DNA from: Kryptolebias marmoratus
Taxonomy: Eukaryota; Chordata; Actinopteri; Cyprinodontiformes; Rivulidae
Length of the DNA: 64,000 bases
Direction: 5' to 3'
NCBI RefSeq assembly: GCF_001649575.2
Contig: NC_051434.1
Span: forward strand, 7,724,255 to 7,788,254
Shown piece by piece: positions 52,147 to 64,000 of the stretch (positions are counted from its first letter, which is position 1; each line of letters opens with the position of its first letter). The notes beneath the pieces are model-generated. The model was not told the DNA's origin and made no database searches. It worked only from the letters and a program-made list of their open reading frames with translations. The translations under genes and the position numbers were made by a program.

Positions 52147-54739
52147 CTGTGTGACAGAAAGAAACAAAAACTTTACTCAAAAAACGCAAGATGAACAATG
52201 TAATTACAATGGACTATGAGGACAAGCATTTGTTGTGTCGCTGTGTGAGAAAATGCAAATACGACAAAGAGCTAATGTTCTGTGGATACAGATAAAAGTG
52301 CTGCCTGATCACGAGGGCAGGGGTTACCTGTAAATAAGCCCTGCAGCTCAGAGAAGGACCACCCACTCAACTTATGTCTGCTCCTTAAACAGCTTACTTT
52401 CTGTTTATTCCATTTATACACGGATTGTAATTTATTTTTATTTCCTCGTCTGGTGTCTTGAAGAGACGAGCATTCAGCGAACCGTCTTCGTTCGTCTGAG
52501 TTAACCCAACAGCTGTGAACGCAATATCGAAACTCTGAGTTCAGCTTTTGGGTTTTCTAACCTCTTATTTTAATGTAACACGGCGGAGCTAAATGTGGTG
52601 CATCTAAAGGAAAGGGGACGTGTTGCACATTAAACACAACATGTAAATTTATTTTAAAAAGGTAGTCGTTGCAAACTGTGAAACCAAACATAAAAAGAAT
52701 ATCCTGAACTATAATAAATGGTGGAGTTTGAAAAAGTTTATATACTGATATTCAGCTCTAAAATGTGGGTCCACACTCAATGTAAACAAAGCACTGGGCT
52801 AAATCTGCTGGAAACGTTTCTGCAAACTTTACTCAACAAATCTGAATGCAAATATGGACCAACGCATCAAAACTGTCAGACTTCTCCATCCCAAACGGCT
52901 CTTCTGTGAACGTCGCCCATTTTTGGCCTAATTTTAGTCACTTCGGCTGTTTCTGTAGGTAAACAAACGCACGTGGTAGCTGGCAGCTGTTAATTTTAAG
53001 GACACATTAACCATCGATATGAGAAAAAGAATTGTGCAGATTAAATTTTTGACTGGTCTCCATGACTCTGCAATGAGTAAATACAGCTATGAAGATTTGA
53101 AACAAATACAAATCATGCATAAAACCTTTTTATTCACTAAAGTTGCAGCAACCTCAGATGAATAGTGTCCTGTGTTGTCTCTAACAGAACATCATGGATG
53201 TAGGCTACATGTTCATTTGCATACATATTAAGAGATATTAAGTTTCGAGTATATTCCTGTTAAATCTAGGAGCTGCAAACAGTATATAAATGTTAAAGAT
53301 TCAACTAAGATGTTTACATGTGAATAATCAAGAGTCTTGAGTGATCTGATCGTAATTAGACTTTGTTACCGATATATGATGGCATCTCAACGTGCATTGT
53401 GAGTGAACACCTGTCAGCTGGACATGCAAATAAACTCACAGTTTACAACACAAACAGCGAGTTGCTGAGGGCAACATTTAGTACCAATCTGTCTGCAAAA
53501 CCCCAGGACTACATTTCACAATCAAAAAGCTATCATGATGTGAAAAAATAAAGAGGCTCAGACCTGCGTAAATCACATTAATAGCTGTAATTTTCAGAGT
53601 TCAGTATCAGCAATCATTTCAGGTCTTTATTAGAGACCAATATGCAATTTAATACCTGATGTCAGCAGGTTTTCTATTCGATCTCTGGGGTTTGATCTCA
53701 TTCCACCCACCAGGTTTTAGAAAAACCCCGAACAGGTCAGGGGACGAGCATTTATTTAACCATATTTGATTTGATTTAGAAAACAGTCTCTTTGTGAAGG
53801 TATTTAAGAAGCTCTTGACTGAGGAGCAATTTGTGTCCAATCAATGGTTTTCCAACAATTCAATGACAATTTGTAGATTTAAATTATTATTACAAACAGA
53901 AATACTATGAATGACGAAAAAGTTAAGTATTTAAAAACAAAGATTAAAGAAACACTAATCTGACAATAAGCTGAAGTCAATAATAATTTTAATTTCTTTT
54001 TCCTGTATGTTCATAATTACTCCATAAAGGCTGCCTAGTATTTAAAACAAACTAAATAATTGATGTATAGAGAACTATAATTATGTCTTTTTGTCAATAT
54101 TTTCAACTAATTTAAAGTTTTAGATATTAATACAAATATAAAACCAACTATTAAGCCTCCTTTGCAGGAGAAATAAGATGTTTCTGCTGTTTAAAACGAC
54201 GGCTCTAATTTAGGGTGTCTTCAAACAACAAGACAATTTCTGTTTCTTTTAATTAAATCTTTTCATTTCCTCCAAAAAGGAAATAAGCAAATTAACAAAC
54301 AAAATAGGCAATTTAAAAGTCTAAATGTTAAATATCACAGCTCAGGACACATCAGGATGCAAGTCAAGGCTGTTTACAAAGCTTTAAAGACAACATCTTT
54401 GTCTGAATATTTAAATAATTAATAACAGATATACAGGTTTTAATCTACTATAGCAGCATTACTGGGAATTTAAAACATCCTTTCTAATGTGTAGGGAGGC
54501 CCATCATCTTTATGTGAGACACCGTAAGGTAATTAATTTAAATTTATCTTCACTATTTGTATTAACGCCTGGGAGCTGCAAATAATTTTATGGCAATAAT
54601 AAAGACTCATCTGAAAACTGTACTTTTAGCAGATCTTCTACAAAAAAAAAATCTGACAAAATAAAGAATGCGTATCACCCCACCGCCTTTTATACCAAAG
54701 TTTTAAATATTTAGGCAACCTGTCTGCGCTCAGATTATG

Positions 54740-54968
54740 TTTGGGATGACTCTCAATGACTACCAAATCAAACTTTAATTCAACATCTGTAAAAACCAAC
54801 AGAGTTGAAGCTATTTTTGCACTTGCTGAAGTCGATAAGCTGTGGTGGCGAGTCAAAAAGTTATTGAGTTACAGACATTCATCCAATAATTAACTCCTTT
54901 ATTAGAGTTTCATTAAAATCTATCAAGTGGTTATTGAGATATTTTGCTAACAGACAGACAAACAAACA
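54740..54968 (+). repeat. ~220-bp dispersed repeat, copy D
   Basis: Starts TTGGGATGACTCTCAATGAC, has GTCGATAAGCTGTGGTGGCG in the middle, and ends GAGATATTTTGCTAACAGAC followed by AGACAAACAAAC. Confidence 0.85.
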
Positions 54969-57900
54969 CTCAGGCACAGGCAATTACATGATAGTCCAAC
55001 TTTCAAGATATCGGGCAATAAAATTGTCCCCGAAAAGATCTAAGTTCTATTCTAGTTCATCAACTGTTGCCCTGAAAAACATATAGAAAGTAATTTACAG
55101 AAGCTGGAACAGCAGCTTGCTTAGTCGTGTCGAGTGTGAAAACATGATGCTGAGGAGTAAGAATTTATTCACAGTAATACTCTGTTTACTGCTGCACTTA
55201 TCCCTCCTGCAGCGAGGGATTTTAATCCATCTACAACTGTGATTTACCTTCACAGTCAGACTGCATAATCAATCATATGTTAATCACAACTTCAGCATAA
55301 ACATTGTGTTAAACTCAGTCAGGTGCGAGGGTGGCACGTTGCATTTAGGATGGCTGTTTTGATTAATTTAATCAAGCTCTGCCTACAGCTGAGAGGAGCA
55401 GTTGTTTTACTTCTGATTAATTAGTGACAGAAAATCACACACATTTCAGAGTTTATTTTAGGCTCTTTGGCTTCGGCGCTGATATTGATGAAACAAAGAA
55501 TACATTTTCCGTAAACCCTGTATTTAAAAAGATGTTAAATAATTCAAGAAAAATATTTGTCGGACTAAAAACAATTGATTAGCTGCAGCATATATTTGCA
55601 TAAGAACCAATCTTTGCCAATCATGGCTTCCACTTAGTTCACTTTAGGTATTGATTAAGCATTTTTCATGTTTTTTGTCTTTAATATACCTAGAGGTAAA
55701 TAGATCTCTCAAAATAAGAATGAGATGATGATTGCAAAGCTAATTTTTTTCCCCCAGTATCATTACTGGATGAATAAATAAACCCAAGATTTCATTAATG
55801 AATTCATTCACTTCTGAACAATTTCAGCGTCTTTGCAGGAACCTTGTGCAACAAACGATTGAAGACGTAATGTGGAACAAGTGTAAATAAATCACAAAGC
55901 AAGCACTGCATTTACCACATGCACCTAAGCACAGCTCCTGCAGCTGACCACCGAAAACAACTTCAGCAACTAACGTGCGCAAATAAGACAACCTGAAAAT
56001 TACAGCAGCACCTGCAACCAAACGCAAACTAACACAGAAACCAAACCAACCACAGAAACTAAAGCAACATTTCCAACTAGACAACTACTGCAACTAAAGA
56101 GATGAGTGATGGATGCACCTACAACTTGACAATTAGTTACCTGAACTCAACTTTATCTGCAGGTTGTAAAAAAAAAAAAAAGACGCTGAGCTTTTTACTC
56201 CGTTTTTAGAACCCTGTGATAAATGTGCTGCAGATTAGAGATACCTCCCACTTGACCTGTTGGGGGGACAGTTTACTAAAATTTAAATATTTACAATTTT
56301 AATATTTGGATTTTCTTTCAGAGAACTGCAATCTGCGATGGAATATTTAAACATAAAAGGACTTTTTTTTAGGGCTGCATCTTCATTTTCTTGTCCCCCA
56401 ACATCTTGTTGGCAAAGTCAGTATTTATTAGTCAACTTGTTTGTTTAGTTTATAATACTACCGTTTACTGTTTTACTAAAATCACCATTCAAAAATGCAC
56501 ATCTTGATTTATCAGGAATTTGTTTTTAAAAGGTCACACATTTCCTTAAAGAAACAAAGTAACTTCTTTTTGTAACCATGGAAGTTTTATCTGCTGGCTA
56601 TTGTATAAAACAAAAGATTAAAGCACTCACTTTCTTTTTTTTCCAATCCAACAAAGTGTCCAAATATTAAAGCCCCTAAAATTATAAGAGCAATCCACTA
56701 AGATTAAATGTTTGATATATACTGAATACATAACATTAAAATATGATCTGAAATAGTTTAAGGGCTGCTATGAATAAAGAAAGCATTACTGATTTAAAAG
56801 TTTATTACCAAATCAACAGGAAAATACTTACATTTAAGAATAGAAGTCTGTTTAAAAAAGCAGCAGCAGAACCATTTTCTCATTCTTTTAACACCAAATC
56901 AGTCTTCTTCTAAAATTCAGCAAAAACTCAGCAAAAATCCATTTGTCCAGATGGTATCGGCGGCCTATATGTGTTGTGTTTTCCCTCCAGTCTTAACCCT
57001 CTGTGTCCCTGCTGTCCTGTGGGATCGTCGTTAGGCCAGACGGAAAAAATGAAAGCTCAACTGGAGTGCACATGTGGCCTCGACAGCCCACGTTTCAACA
57101 CATGTCCAGCTTGAGAATTAATCAGAAAGAAACCCAACACATTAGGTTCGCCTCCAGTGGTGGCTTGGATGCCCACACGAGTGAAATAATACAAAAAAAT
57201 ATATAGCTCTCTGAAAGGTTAGGCTGATTTTTATTATTTCTAATTGTATGTCTGAGTTTTTCTAATTTAACTGCAGCATTCTGCTTCCCTACATTGTGTT
57301 TTTTTTTGTATCTGCATCAACAATAATTGCTTTACAAAGATCAGGTTTAAAGTGCATTTTCACTTTTCCCACCATATGGTGTGTTTACACTGTCACATAG
57401 TTTTATTCGGTGACAGGAGGCTGTTTTCCAAACCATAACCCTCCCAGGACTCGTTATGACTCAGAAACTTTGTGGTTACGAGTGTGTCAGTGTTATGAAT
57501 TTACTTCATCCTTACAAGGAATAAACCTGCAGACGACTAAAACAGGAAGTAGTGGAACTGGACGATTCCACAGGCTGTGGTGGAATTCTATTTCTATTAA
57601 ATCAAACTTATTTGAAATAATATACAAATTATAGAAGTCAGCAGCTGGACTCTAATCCTTCAGCCACTGGTAAAAAAAAAGATCCAGTTTGTCTATTTTC
57701 ACCCCCTAATGGGCGTTCCTTTCAGTTTCAGAGGCTCCATGAAAGGCACTTCAACATATTTTGGTGTGTTTTTAAAATTAATTTAACTCTTGCAGCTTTG
57801 CAGAATGTTAAGAGTAAAGATTTTGGCAACTGGGTCTAATTGTTGGGTAAGTAATAAAAGCTGTCATGGGAAACATGATGTGATTTTTGAGATTTGGAGC

Positions 57901-58091
57901 TGTAACAAAAAAAAAAATAAAAAAAAAAATCACAGTATTCACTTTTTTGGAAGCTGAAATGTAAGAATTTGCTGCTTTTCTTCATGATGATTAACTTCAT
58001 GGTCTGGATTTTTGTTTTTCATATAATTAAGGCATCTGCAAAGGTTACTTTGATTACCAATAATACCAATCTGTTAGCACTCAGCATGTGT

Positions 58092-58310
58092 CAGGGATGA
58101 CTCTCAGCTACTTCCACACCACACTTTAGCTCAGTGTCTGTAAAAATGACTGAGTCAGTCATTTTTGTGTTGGCTAAGGTGGCCATCTTGCATTGTGTTT
58201 GCTCCAAAGGTCAGTTGTACATGTACATCCAGTGGTTACTTTCTTATAGTTTCATTAAACTCTGTCCTGTGGTTCATGAGAAAATATTGCAAACAGCCAG
58301 ACAAACACGG
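58092..58310 (+). repeat. ~220-bp dispersed repeat, copy E
   Basis: Starts AGGGATGACTCTCAGCTACT, includes AAGGTGGCCATCTTGCATTG, and ends near AACAGCCAGACAAACACGG. Confidence 0.85.
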
Positions 58311-58999
58311 GACATTACAATGTCCCGCCTCTCATGGTAGCAGGTGATAGCAATTTTAATGGATTCTGCAACAAATAAAACTGGCTAATCTCGCTTTTAT
58401 GAAACCCAACGTGACACCTTCAAACATCCGGTTTTTGTCTGAACATCAGCCCAAATCCAAAAGGTTTTCAAATGTCCACTTTTACCAAACTGATACCACT
58501 TTATTCCTAAATGAATAACTTGCAACCTAATTGGAAATCACAATTAACTGGCTATTTCAGAGCAATAAAATAGGTGTTATCTGCTGTCGACAAGTACAAT
58601 CTAGATCAAAGTTCACTCAGTTGGAAATCTGTTTTAAGAAGAGTGCACCTCTGCTTAAGACAAAATGATACAGAAGATTTGCAGCCATTGTTCGCTCACA
58701 CAACCATTAAATAGGCAATCCAAATAAATGATCAAATCAAATAACCTTTAACCTTGCAAAAAAAAAAAACTGTAAAAACAGTTCTGCTTGGTTTCTGTGG
58801 TTTTATCTGTGCTGAGCTGCAGTGTTTCATATGTGTGCATCATAACACATCATTCACTGACTCATGGTAGCATTCGACATCTAAACAGTTTCCACAAGTC
58901 AGCATGTAGATATATCTCACTGCTAGATGCTAAAAAAAATAATTATGGCCAACAGTTATTGCTAAAGTTTTAAGCAAACACCTTGTGAACTGAGAAGTA

Positions 59000-59250
59000 T
59001 GTTTTGTGAATAACTCTCAGCTAAAACTACAACAAATTTGACATAAATATATGTAAAACTGACCGAGTTATAGCCATTTTGTGTTTTCTAAGGTCGGTCG
59101 ACTGTGGTGGCCATCTTGAAATGTGTTGACTCCAACAGTTAATCAGCTGTAGATGTACAGCCAATGATTATTTTCTGCAGGTTTCATTAAAATCGGTTTC
59201 TTGGTTCATGAGATATTGTGGTAACAAGCTCAGGAACACACAGACAAGGA
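59000..59250 (+). repeat. ~220-bp dispersed repeat, copy F
   Basis: Includes TAACTCTCAGCTAAAACTAC, GACTGTGGTGGCCATCTTGA and GTTCATGAGATATTGTGGTA. The most diverged copy at its 3' end. Confidence 0.8.
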
Positions 59251-61890
59251 CGAAAAACATTATCACTTACTTTGGCTTTTCAGCAGTGGGCAATATTAAT
59301 TTAATAATAATAATAATCCCTACTGACTCTACTAACTTTGCTACAGTCAGGCAATAATATTATCTTTGATTAGTTGTCAACTGACTAGACCGGGGCAACA
59401 CTAGAAGGCCTCTGCCTGGCCTCCCTCCGCATGGCTGGTCCCTCATTACTGTAATTGACACGTTCATCCCTCCTCTTCCCCCTTAAGGCACTGATGACTC
59501 AATTAAGAACTGGCCGGAGGACCGATTGGACACCAACATAATGAGGTCGCAGCTCAGTTAACACAGAGCCACGCATCAAATAAAATTTACATGGTAACAA
59601 AAATCCAAGAGGCAGAAAAAAAACAAAAAAAACTTGATCTGCACATTGGTCATAAACAGTACAGCACCATCAAACTAATGTGTTTTGATCGAACCAACTA
59701 TTTCCTTATTCTTTAAGGAGGAGCGTTTAGCCTCTTTCCTAACAAATGAGCCACAAATATGCTTGAATCATCACTCAGATTATGCAATCCCTAAATGTTC
59801 TTCTGATGAGAAAGAGTGCAACGAAGCTCAGAGTAGGCATCTGTCTGTTTTGGAACAGTCCAATTAGTGGCAGTGACCTTTAGCAGATTATGCACTAGCC
59901 TATGAAATGTACCCCAGCCTTGAGATAAATGGTCTACGTCTCAAACACGGATTTCAGTGAGGTTTGCAGCTCTCAGATTAGTGTTTAAGACAGCCATAAT
60001 GTCGACCTTCACCAAAAGACACCTTTGAATCAAGCTGATAATAAAAAATGTTTACTCTATGATTACATATTAATTTGATTCAAACATAAAATATCAAAGT
60101 GACACTTTTTTGACAGAATTTTCTATAAGACAACTAACACACAAGTCCAAGAAAATGAGCAAATCCTTATATTTGGAGAGCTAAATTCTTGCTTTAAAAT
60201 ACCTGTTTCGAAAATTACATGGTTACACAATTCTCCCATTTTAATGTGATGTAACTCATATCAAAGGATAATCAAGTAACAGCGTATATAAAAAGCGTTC
60301 AACAGTAATTAAGAACATCTCTAATTATTTTGCATTTGGATGATCAGTCATCATTCAATACAACTTCTTAGCTGCTTTCATCTTTGATGAAAATATATGA
60401 ATTGCTGAAACCTAATGAGATAAATTCAGCTAAATAAAAGGACAAAAAAAACTTAAAATGAAAAGGGCTCCCATCTCAATTCATCTATACCTTTCTGCAC
60501 ACAAAGACGCTTTGATTATGTTATCATTTGTTATGTTTTGGTCATATAAATCTGTGCCAAACATCAAATTTGATTACCTTATCTGACGTTTTAGACAAAA
60601 ACTGATTTCCAAGAGCCCAAATGATCAAGCATTGCTAAAATTCCTACCAAAGACAGGGCAGGGTGTCAAGAGTGCTGTTTTTTAGCACAGTAATTTATAA
60701 ACAACAATAGCTTTCTTGTAGGAATTAGAGCCAGACAGCGCTTATCTTATTGAGACCAGCGGAGATACAGGAGTTAGTGCAGTCCAAGCCATAAAAGTGA
60801 CATTTTAAATCAAGAAAAACTGGCAGTAAAGCCAAAGCTCCTGGTCACAAGCTACAGATGTTGTGGATCACCTTGTCAAACTGGCCTACTTCTTGCCTAG
60901 CAGCTTCTTACCCACCCTGGGGAAGCAGGGAAAAATCATGCCTGAACTGAATCCATCAAACTGGCTTCTGTCAAACCAAACTGAGTGGTTTTTTTTAAGT
61001 GTCTGAATGTCTAGTTTGACCTATAAGGCCGTGCAGATATCAAATAGCAGCACTGATCCTTTCGTGTCTAAACCCCTCTGCGTCTTATTTTTGTTTTAAG
61101 AATCCAGCCTGCTTCAATATGTGCCCTTTCAAATATATGCTAAGCCGAGCCAGGCAGGAAAATATATGATTAGTTTTTTTTTCCCTGGGGCTTTTCTTTA
61201 AGAGTTAGCCTCCGAAACGCAGCTAGCTAAACAGCTCCGAACAATAGCTCTCTTTTAAAGGCGCCCGTGAGTCCATTTTCTCCTTAATGTCAGCGAGCTG
61301 ATAACGATCCGTGTTAGTCCCCATGAGCTTTAAATAAAAAAACAACAACACAATAAAACCCGCACATTTTCTTTAAAGAAAGTTGTCTGTTTTAGCTGTA
61401 TCCTACAGCCGGGGGTGACAGATTGAGCAGGCCAACTGACGGCAGACAGGTAGTCCTTTCGTGATTTAATCCCGACACGTTGAACGCCGAGGCTGGCGTC
61501 GTTTCGCGTGTATACTGATTTCCACGAATTAAACACTCCTCTTTGAACCAACTCGACTGGGGTTTGATTAACAAATCAGTGGACGAGCCAACGTTACTGT
61601 ACGCGGGCCATTTTTCACAATTTTCTAGTTGCCAGCCCGACCGACAGCCATTACCTTCCTGACTCTCTCCGTGTAACTCGGTAAGACGAGCTGGAGCACG
61701 CACTACTTTTGATCAAATTATGTTCATAAAACCTTCAAATTCAGACCGCGTACCTACGTCCTATTTGTTCATAAGAATAATGCTTATTACTTTGTTACAT
61801 ACGAATCATAAAACGGGGTTTTCTGTTATTTTTTTTAACCCGTGAAAGGGGAAAAAAAGACGCAGGAAGGAAATGTATCACTCCACTTAC

Positions 61891-62100
61891 CATGAAATAT
61901 TGCTGGTAAAAAGCGAAATTAGGCCTGCCACCACCTGCTCCGAGAATGACCCGTGTTAATTAAGAAGCGGTAACTAGAACCAGTGAAGCGGCGTCTCTAT
62001 TTACATAAAAACGCGGCATTTTATTCCACTTTATGTTGATGTAACTACACTGTCCACCCAGGCGACACAGCGTACCCAGTGTACGATCGACGTCATTGAC
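61891..62100 (-). other. mef2d: Probable mef2d non-coding first exon
   Basis: On the - strand a strong donor, TTTCATG/GTAAGTGGAG, ends an exon at 61891. Upstream sequence is CpG-rich and runs into a CCAAT/CRE promoter. The start site is not determined. It would splice to the acceptor above 52146. Confidence 0.4.
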
Positions 62101-62230
62101 ATTAGTCCGTGAGCGACCCGTTCGTGAGCCAATGGGAGGCTGTCGTGCGAAAGCTGCGTCCAATCACAGAGCGGAGAGGCCTGAGGGGGCGGTCCGTGAG
62201 AGAGGACATGACGGAGGTGACGGCCATGTT
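62085..62230 (-). promoter_or_regulatory. CpG-rich promoter with CRE, two CCAAT boxes and a GC box
   Basis: GACGTCA (CRE core) at 62089-62095; CCAAT boxes at 62129-62133 and 62160-62164, 31 bp apart; GC box GGGGGCGG at 62185-62192. CpG density is much higher than in flanking DNA. It is the best candidate for the mef2d promoter and may be bidirectional. Confidence 0.55.
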
Positions 62231-62332
62231 CTGCAATAGTGTTTGTATCCCTCCGCCTGAGTATTTACCTTTTGCATGATTTTGCATGTGGGGAAAATGC
62301 CACTGTAGCCCCGCTGTTCACTGTCTGCTTTC
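62209..62332 (+). other. Possible divergent (+ strand) first exon
   Basis: Downstream of the CCAAT boxes on + is GACATGACGGAGGTGACGGC with two in-frame ATGs. They open a 23-codon frame (MTEVTAMFCNSVCIPPPEYL plus three residues) that stops at TGA 62277-62279. The donor TTTCC/GTAAGA follows at 62332. Two TTTTGCATG repeats lie at 62272-62290. It could be a divergent lncRNA or leader exon. Weak evidence. Confidence 0.2.
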
Positions 62333-62701
62333 CGTAAGACAACCCGCTAGGCCATTTGTTTTTCTCGTCTGTTTTTTTAACCACAGGCCTGAAAAGCCCT
62401 AAATAAACACTTCTGAAGACGTTTTCTGAGGCTACAAAACAGAGAAAGGCTGAAAATTAAACCGGGTTTGTGTCCAAAATATGCTCTTAGACCCCTATGG
62501 CACAGCAGTCTGGTTAAATATCGATACTTTTTTATTTTTTTTATTTCAGATGTGGCTTTGTGTAAATTTGCATAGGTAAATGACACATACAAATAAATAC
62601 CCAAATAAGAAAATTAATAATTTAAAAAAAAGTATTATCAGACCAATTTCTTATATGTAATAGATTACATCTTTTTGTGTATTGTGTAAGTTTATACAAA
62701 A

Positions 62702-62850
62702 TACACTACTGTGCAAAAGTCTTGAATCAACTCTAATTTCTTTATTCTTCGTTTCCAAGCAGCCAGACTTTCTTGTAATCTTTTAAAGTGGTCTTAATCA
62801 GTAGTTTTTGAGGCTTTCTGATTGGACTTTGGCTGCTTTTTTCACTAATT
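62702..62850 (-). repeat. TGCAAAAGTCTT-family repeat end, reverse
   Basis: ACTGTGCAAAAGTCTTGAAT, CAAGCAGCCAGACTTTCTTG and AAAGTGGTCTTAATCAGTAG are the reverse complement of the ends seen near 27,330-27,410. Confidence 0.7.
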
Positions 62851-63109
62851 CTCAGTTTAGTATGCTACTAATCGCTTTAAAGGGGTGTTTTGTTTGTTTG
62901 CCTCTTAACTGTGATTTATGCATCATCCAGGCACAAAAAAAGCTCCTAAATTTAAGAGACGATTGAGTGTTGTGTCGATACATAGACGACAGCAACAAAA
63001 AGTGCAATAATATTGGATCTTTAAGCAGTTTTACCAGCAGCCTGCCACACAGGAACAATCTATTCCCATTTCTACAGTCAATTCAATACCCAATACCAAA
63101 GATAACACA

Positions 63110-63480
63110 ATTTAAGAGACACAAAACAGTATTTTAGCTCCAACAAGGTGATTTCCAAAGAGTTATTAGCTGAAAACTTGTCATGATCCGCTGAAGGATG
63201 CACCTCTCAGGTCCTGTTTCAGGTCTTTGCTGTAATTTTCCGTTTTCAAAGACATGACTTTCAGATACTGTTCATCTGCTGTAGACAGTTGTTTTCACTT
63301 GTTTACTTTGCCGTTTTTAAGCACATACTGCACATGCTATCATGGTCAAGGACTGGACTGAAAAAGAGTGAAAAAGCAGCCAAAGTTCAAAGGAAAACCT
63401 TGAAAGACTGGACTCTTGTGAGCAAATTAAATAGAAATTAAAATTAGATGAAAACTTTTACACAGTATTCTTTATTATTT
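63110..63480 (+). repeat. TGCAAAAGTCTT-family repeat, forward copy
   Basis: ACACAAAACAGTATTTTAGC, CAAGGTGATTTCC and AAAGCAGCCAAAGTTCAAAG match 27,085-27,130 and 37,930-37,960. With 62702-62850 it forms a head-to-head pair. Confidence 0.65.
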
Positions 63481-64000
63481 TTGTCTCTCAGTCTCTGAAA
63501 GCATAAACAGACCCCTGAGCACTGATATATTATTTAAAAACTTCTTGATTTAGGAAAAGCAAAGCCAGAAATGTGCACTGTTTTTATCAGTTTAATCAAT
63601 TTTGTTGTCCTGCTTTGTAAAAGTTAAACCAGCACACATCCACCAGCCTGATTTACATCCCCCCTTTAGCAATGAATGGATGCAGACACTCCCTTCATCG
63701 TTCATTTGCTTATAAAAATAAAGTTTGTTCCACAAAGTTACAGGCTGTGGCAACGGAAACAGCAGCGAAAAACGAAGCACGGTTTTACAAAACGGGAAGC
63801 TGAAGCACTTGGCAGGATGAGGAAAAGAATTCAGTTCCTATCTCTGGGGTTAGATTTGGAGCAAATCCTTAAATATTAAATAAAGTCACAACTAAATAAA
63901 TACTGAGCTGTGATTAGGCTGTTGTGCACGGCTGCAGCCATTCTGTGCAAAGAAAAATAAGAAGCAACTCTGATCCTACGCCGTAACAGCTAATCTTAGA

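Larger units (their letters stand above)
52147..61890 (-). other. mef2d 5' intron (inferred), no coding exon recognised
   Basis: Almost 10 kb of AT-rich DNA with no recognisable coding exon on either strand. It contains three copies of the ~220-bp repeat (54740, 58092, 59000). Short open frames are random. Confidence 0.55.
62340..64000. other. Intergenic, repeat-rich; no gene recognised
   Basis: Short random frames only. Holds members of the TGCAAAAGTCTT repeat family in both orientations (62702-62850 and 63110-63480). Confidence 0.6.

Overview
This is vertebrate, most likely teleost fish, genomic DNA. The genes are split by GT-AG introns, the GC content is low, CA microsatellites and dispersed fish-type repeats are frequent, and the two genes I can name (tmem79 and mef2d) are ones I recall as close neighbours on human 1q22. 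All calls come from reading the sequence; no database search was run.

Layout. 1-15,400: mostly non-coding, with microsatellites, pyrimidine tracts, a perfect 27-bp hairpin and several blocks resembling conserved non-coding elements. Four exon-like segments on the + strand (2945-3024, 6837-6872, 11218-11283, 13103-13208) join in phase into one open frame that ends in a 3'UTR-like stretch with two AATAAA signals. I could not identify that protein. 15,400-20,640: a tandem duplication of a promoter, first exon and first intron, the copies separated by an L1-type retrotransposon tail. It leads into a single-coding-exon gene for a 344-residue protein with nine AT-hooks. 21,560-27,950: tmem79 (+ strand, one leader exon and four coding exons, 428 residues), preceded by a spliced 95-codon upstream ORF that overlaps its start codon. 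27,950-30,070: AT-rich intergenic DNA. 30,070-62,200: mef2d on the - strand. Nine coding exons (528 or 529 residues) lie at 34,499-51,829, with a probable long 3'UTR, 5'UTR exons at 51,830-52,146 and about 61,891-62,100, and a CpG-rich CCAAT/CRE promoter near 62.1 kb. 62,250-64,000: repeat-rich intergenic DNA.

How the genes relate. mef2d encodes a MADS-box transcription factor for muscle and neurons. The AT-hook gene encodes a probable chromatin or minor-groove binding nuclear protein. tmem79 encodes a multi-pass membrane protein. They are neighbours by synteny and do not form an operon. tmem79 and mef2d converge tail to tail across about 2 kb.

The most interesting items are the duplicated promoter/first-exon module with LINE debris between the copies, the spliced and strongly initiated upstream ORF of tmem79, the NAGNAG acceptor and apparently missing muscle-type alpha2 exon of mef2d, the in-phase exon chain of an unidentified gene, the perfect hairpin at 12.2 kb, a hAT-type MITE with an exact 8-bp target duplication in the mef2d 3' region, and a six-copy family of about 220-bp repeats.
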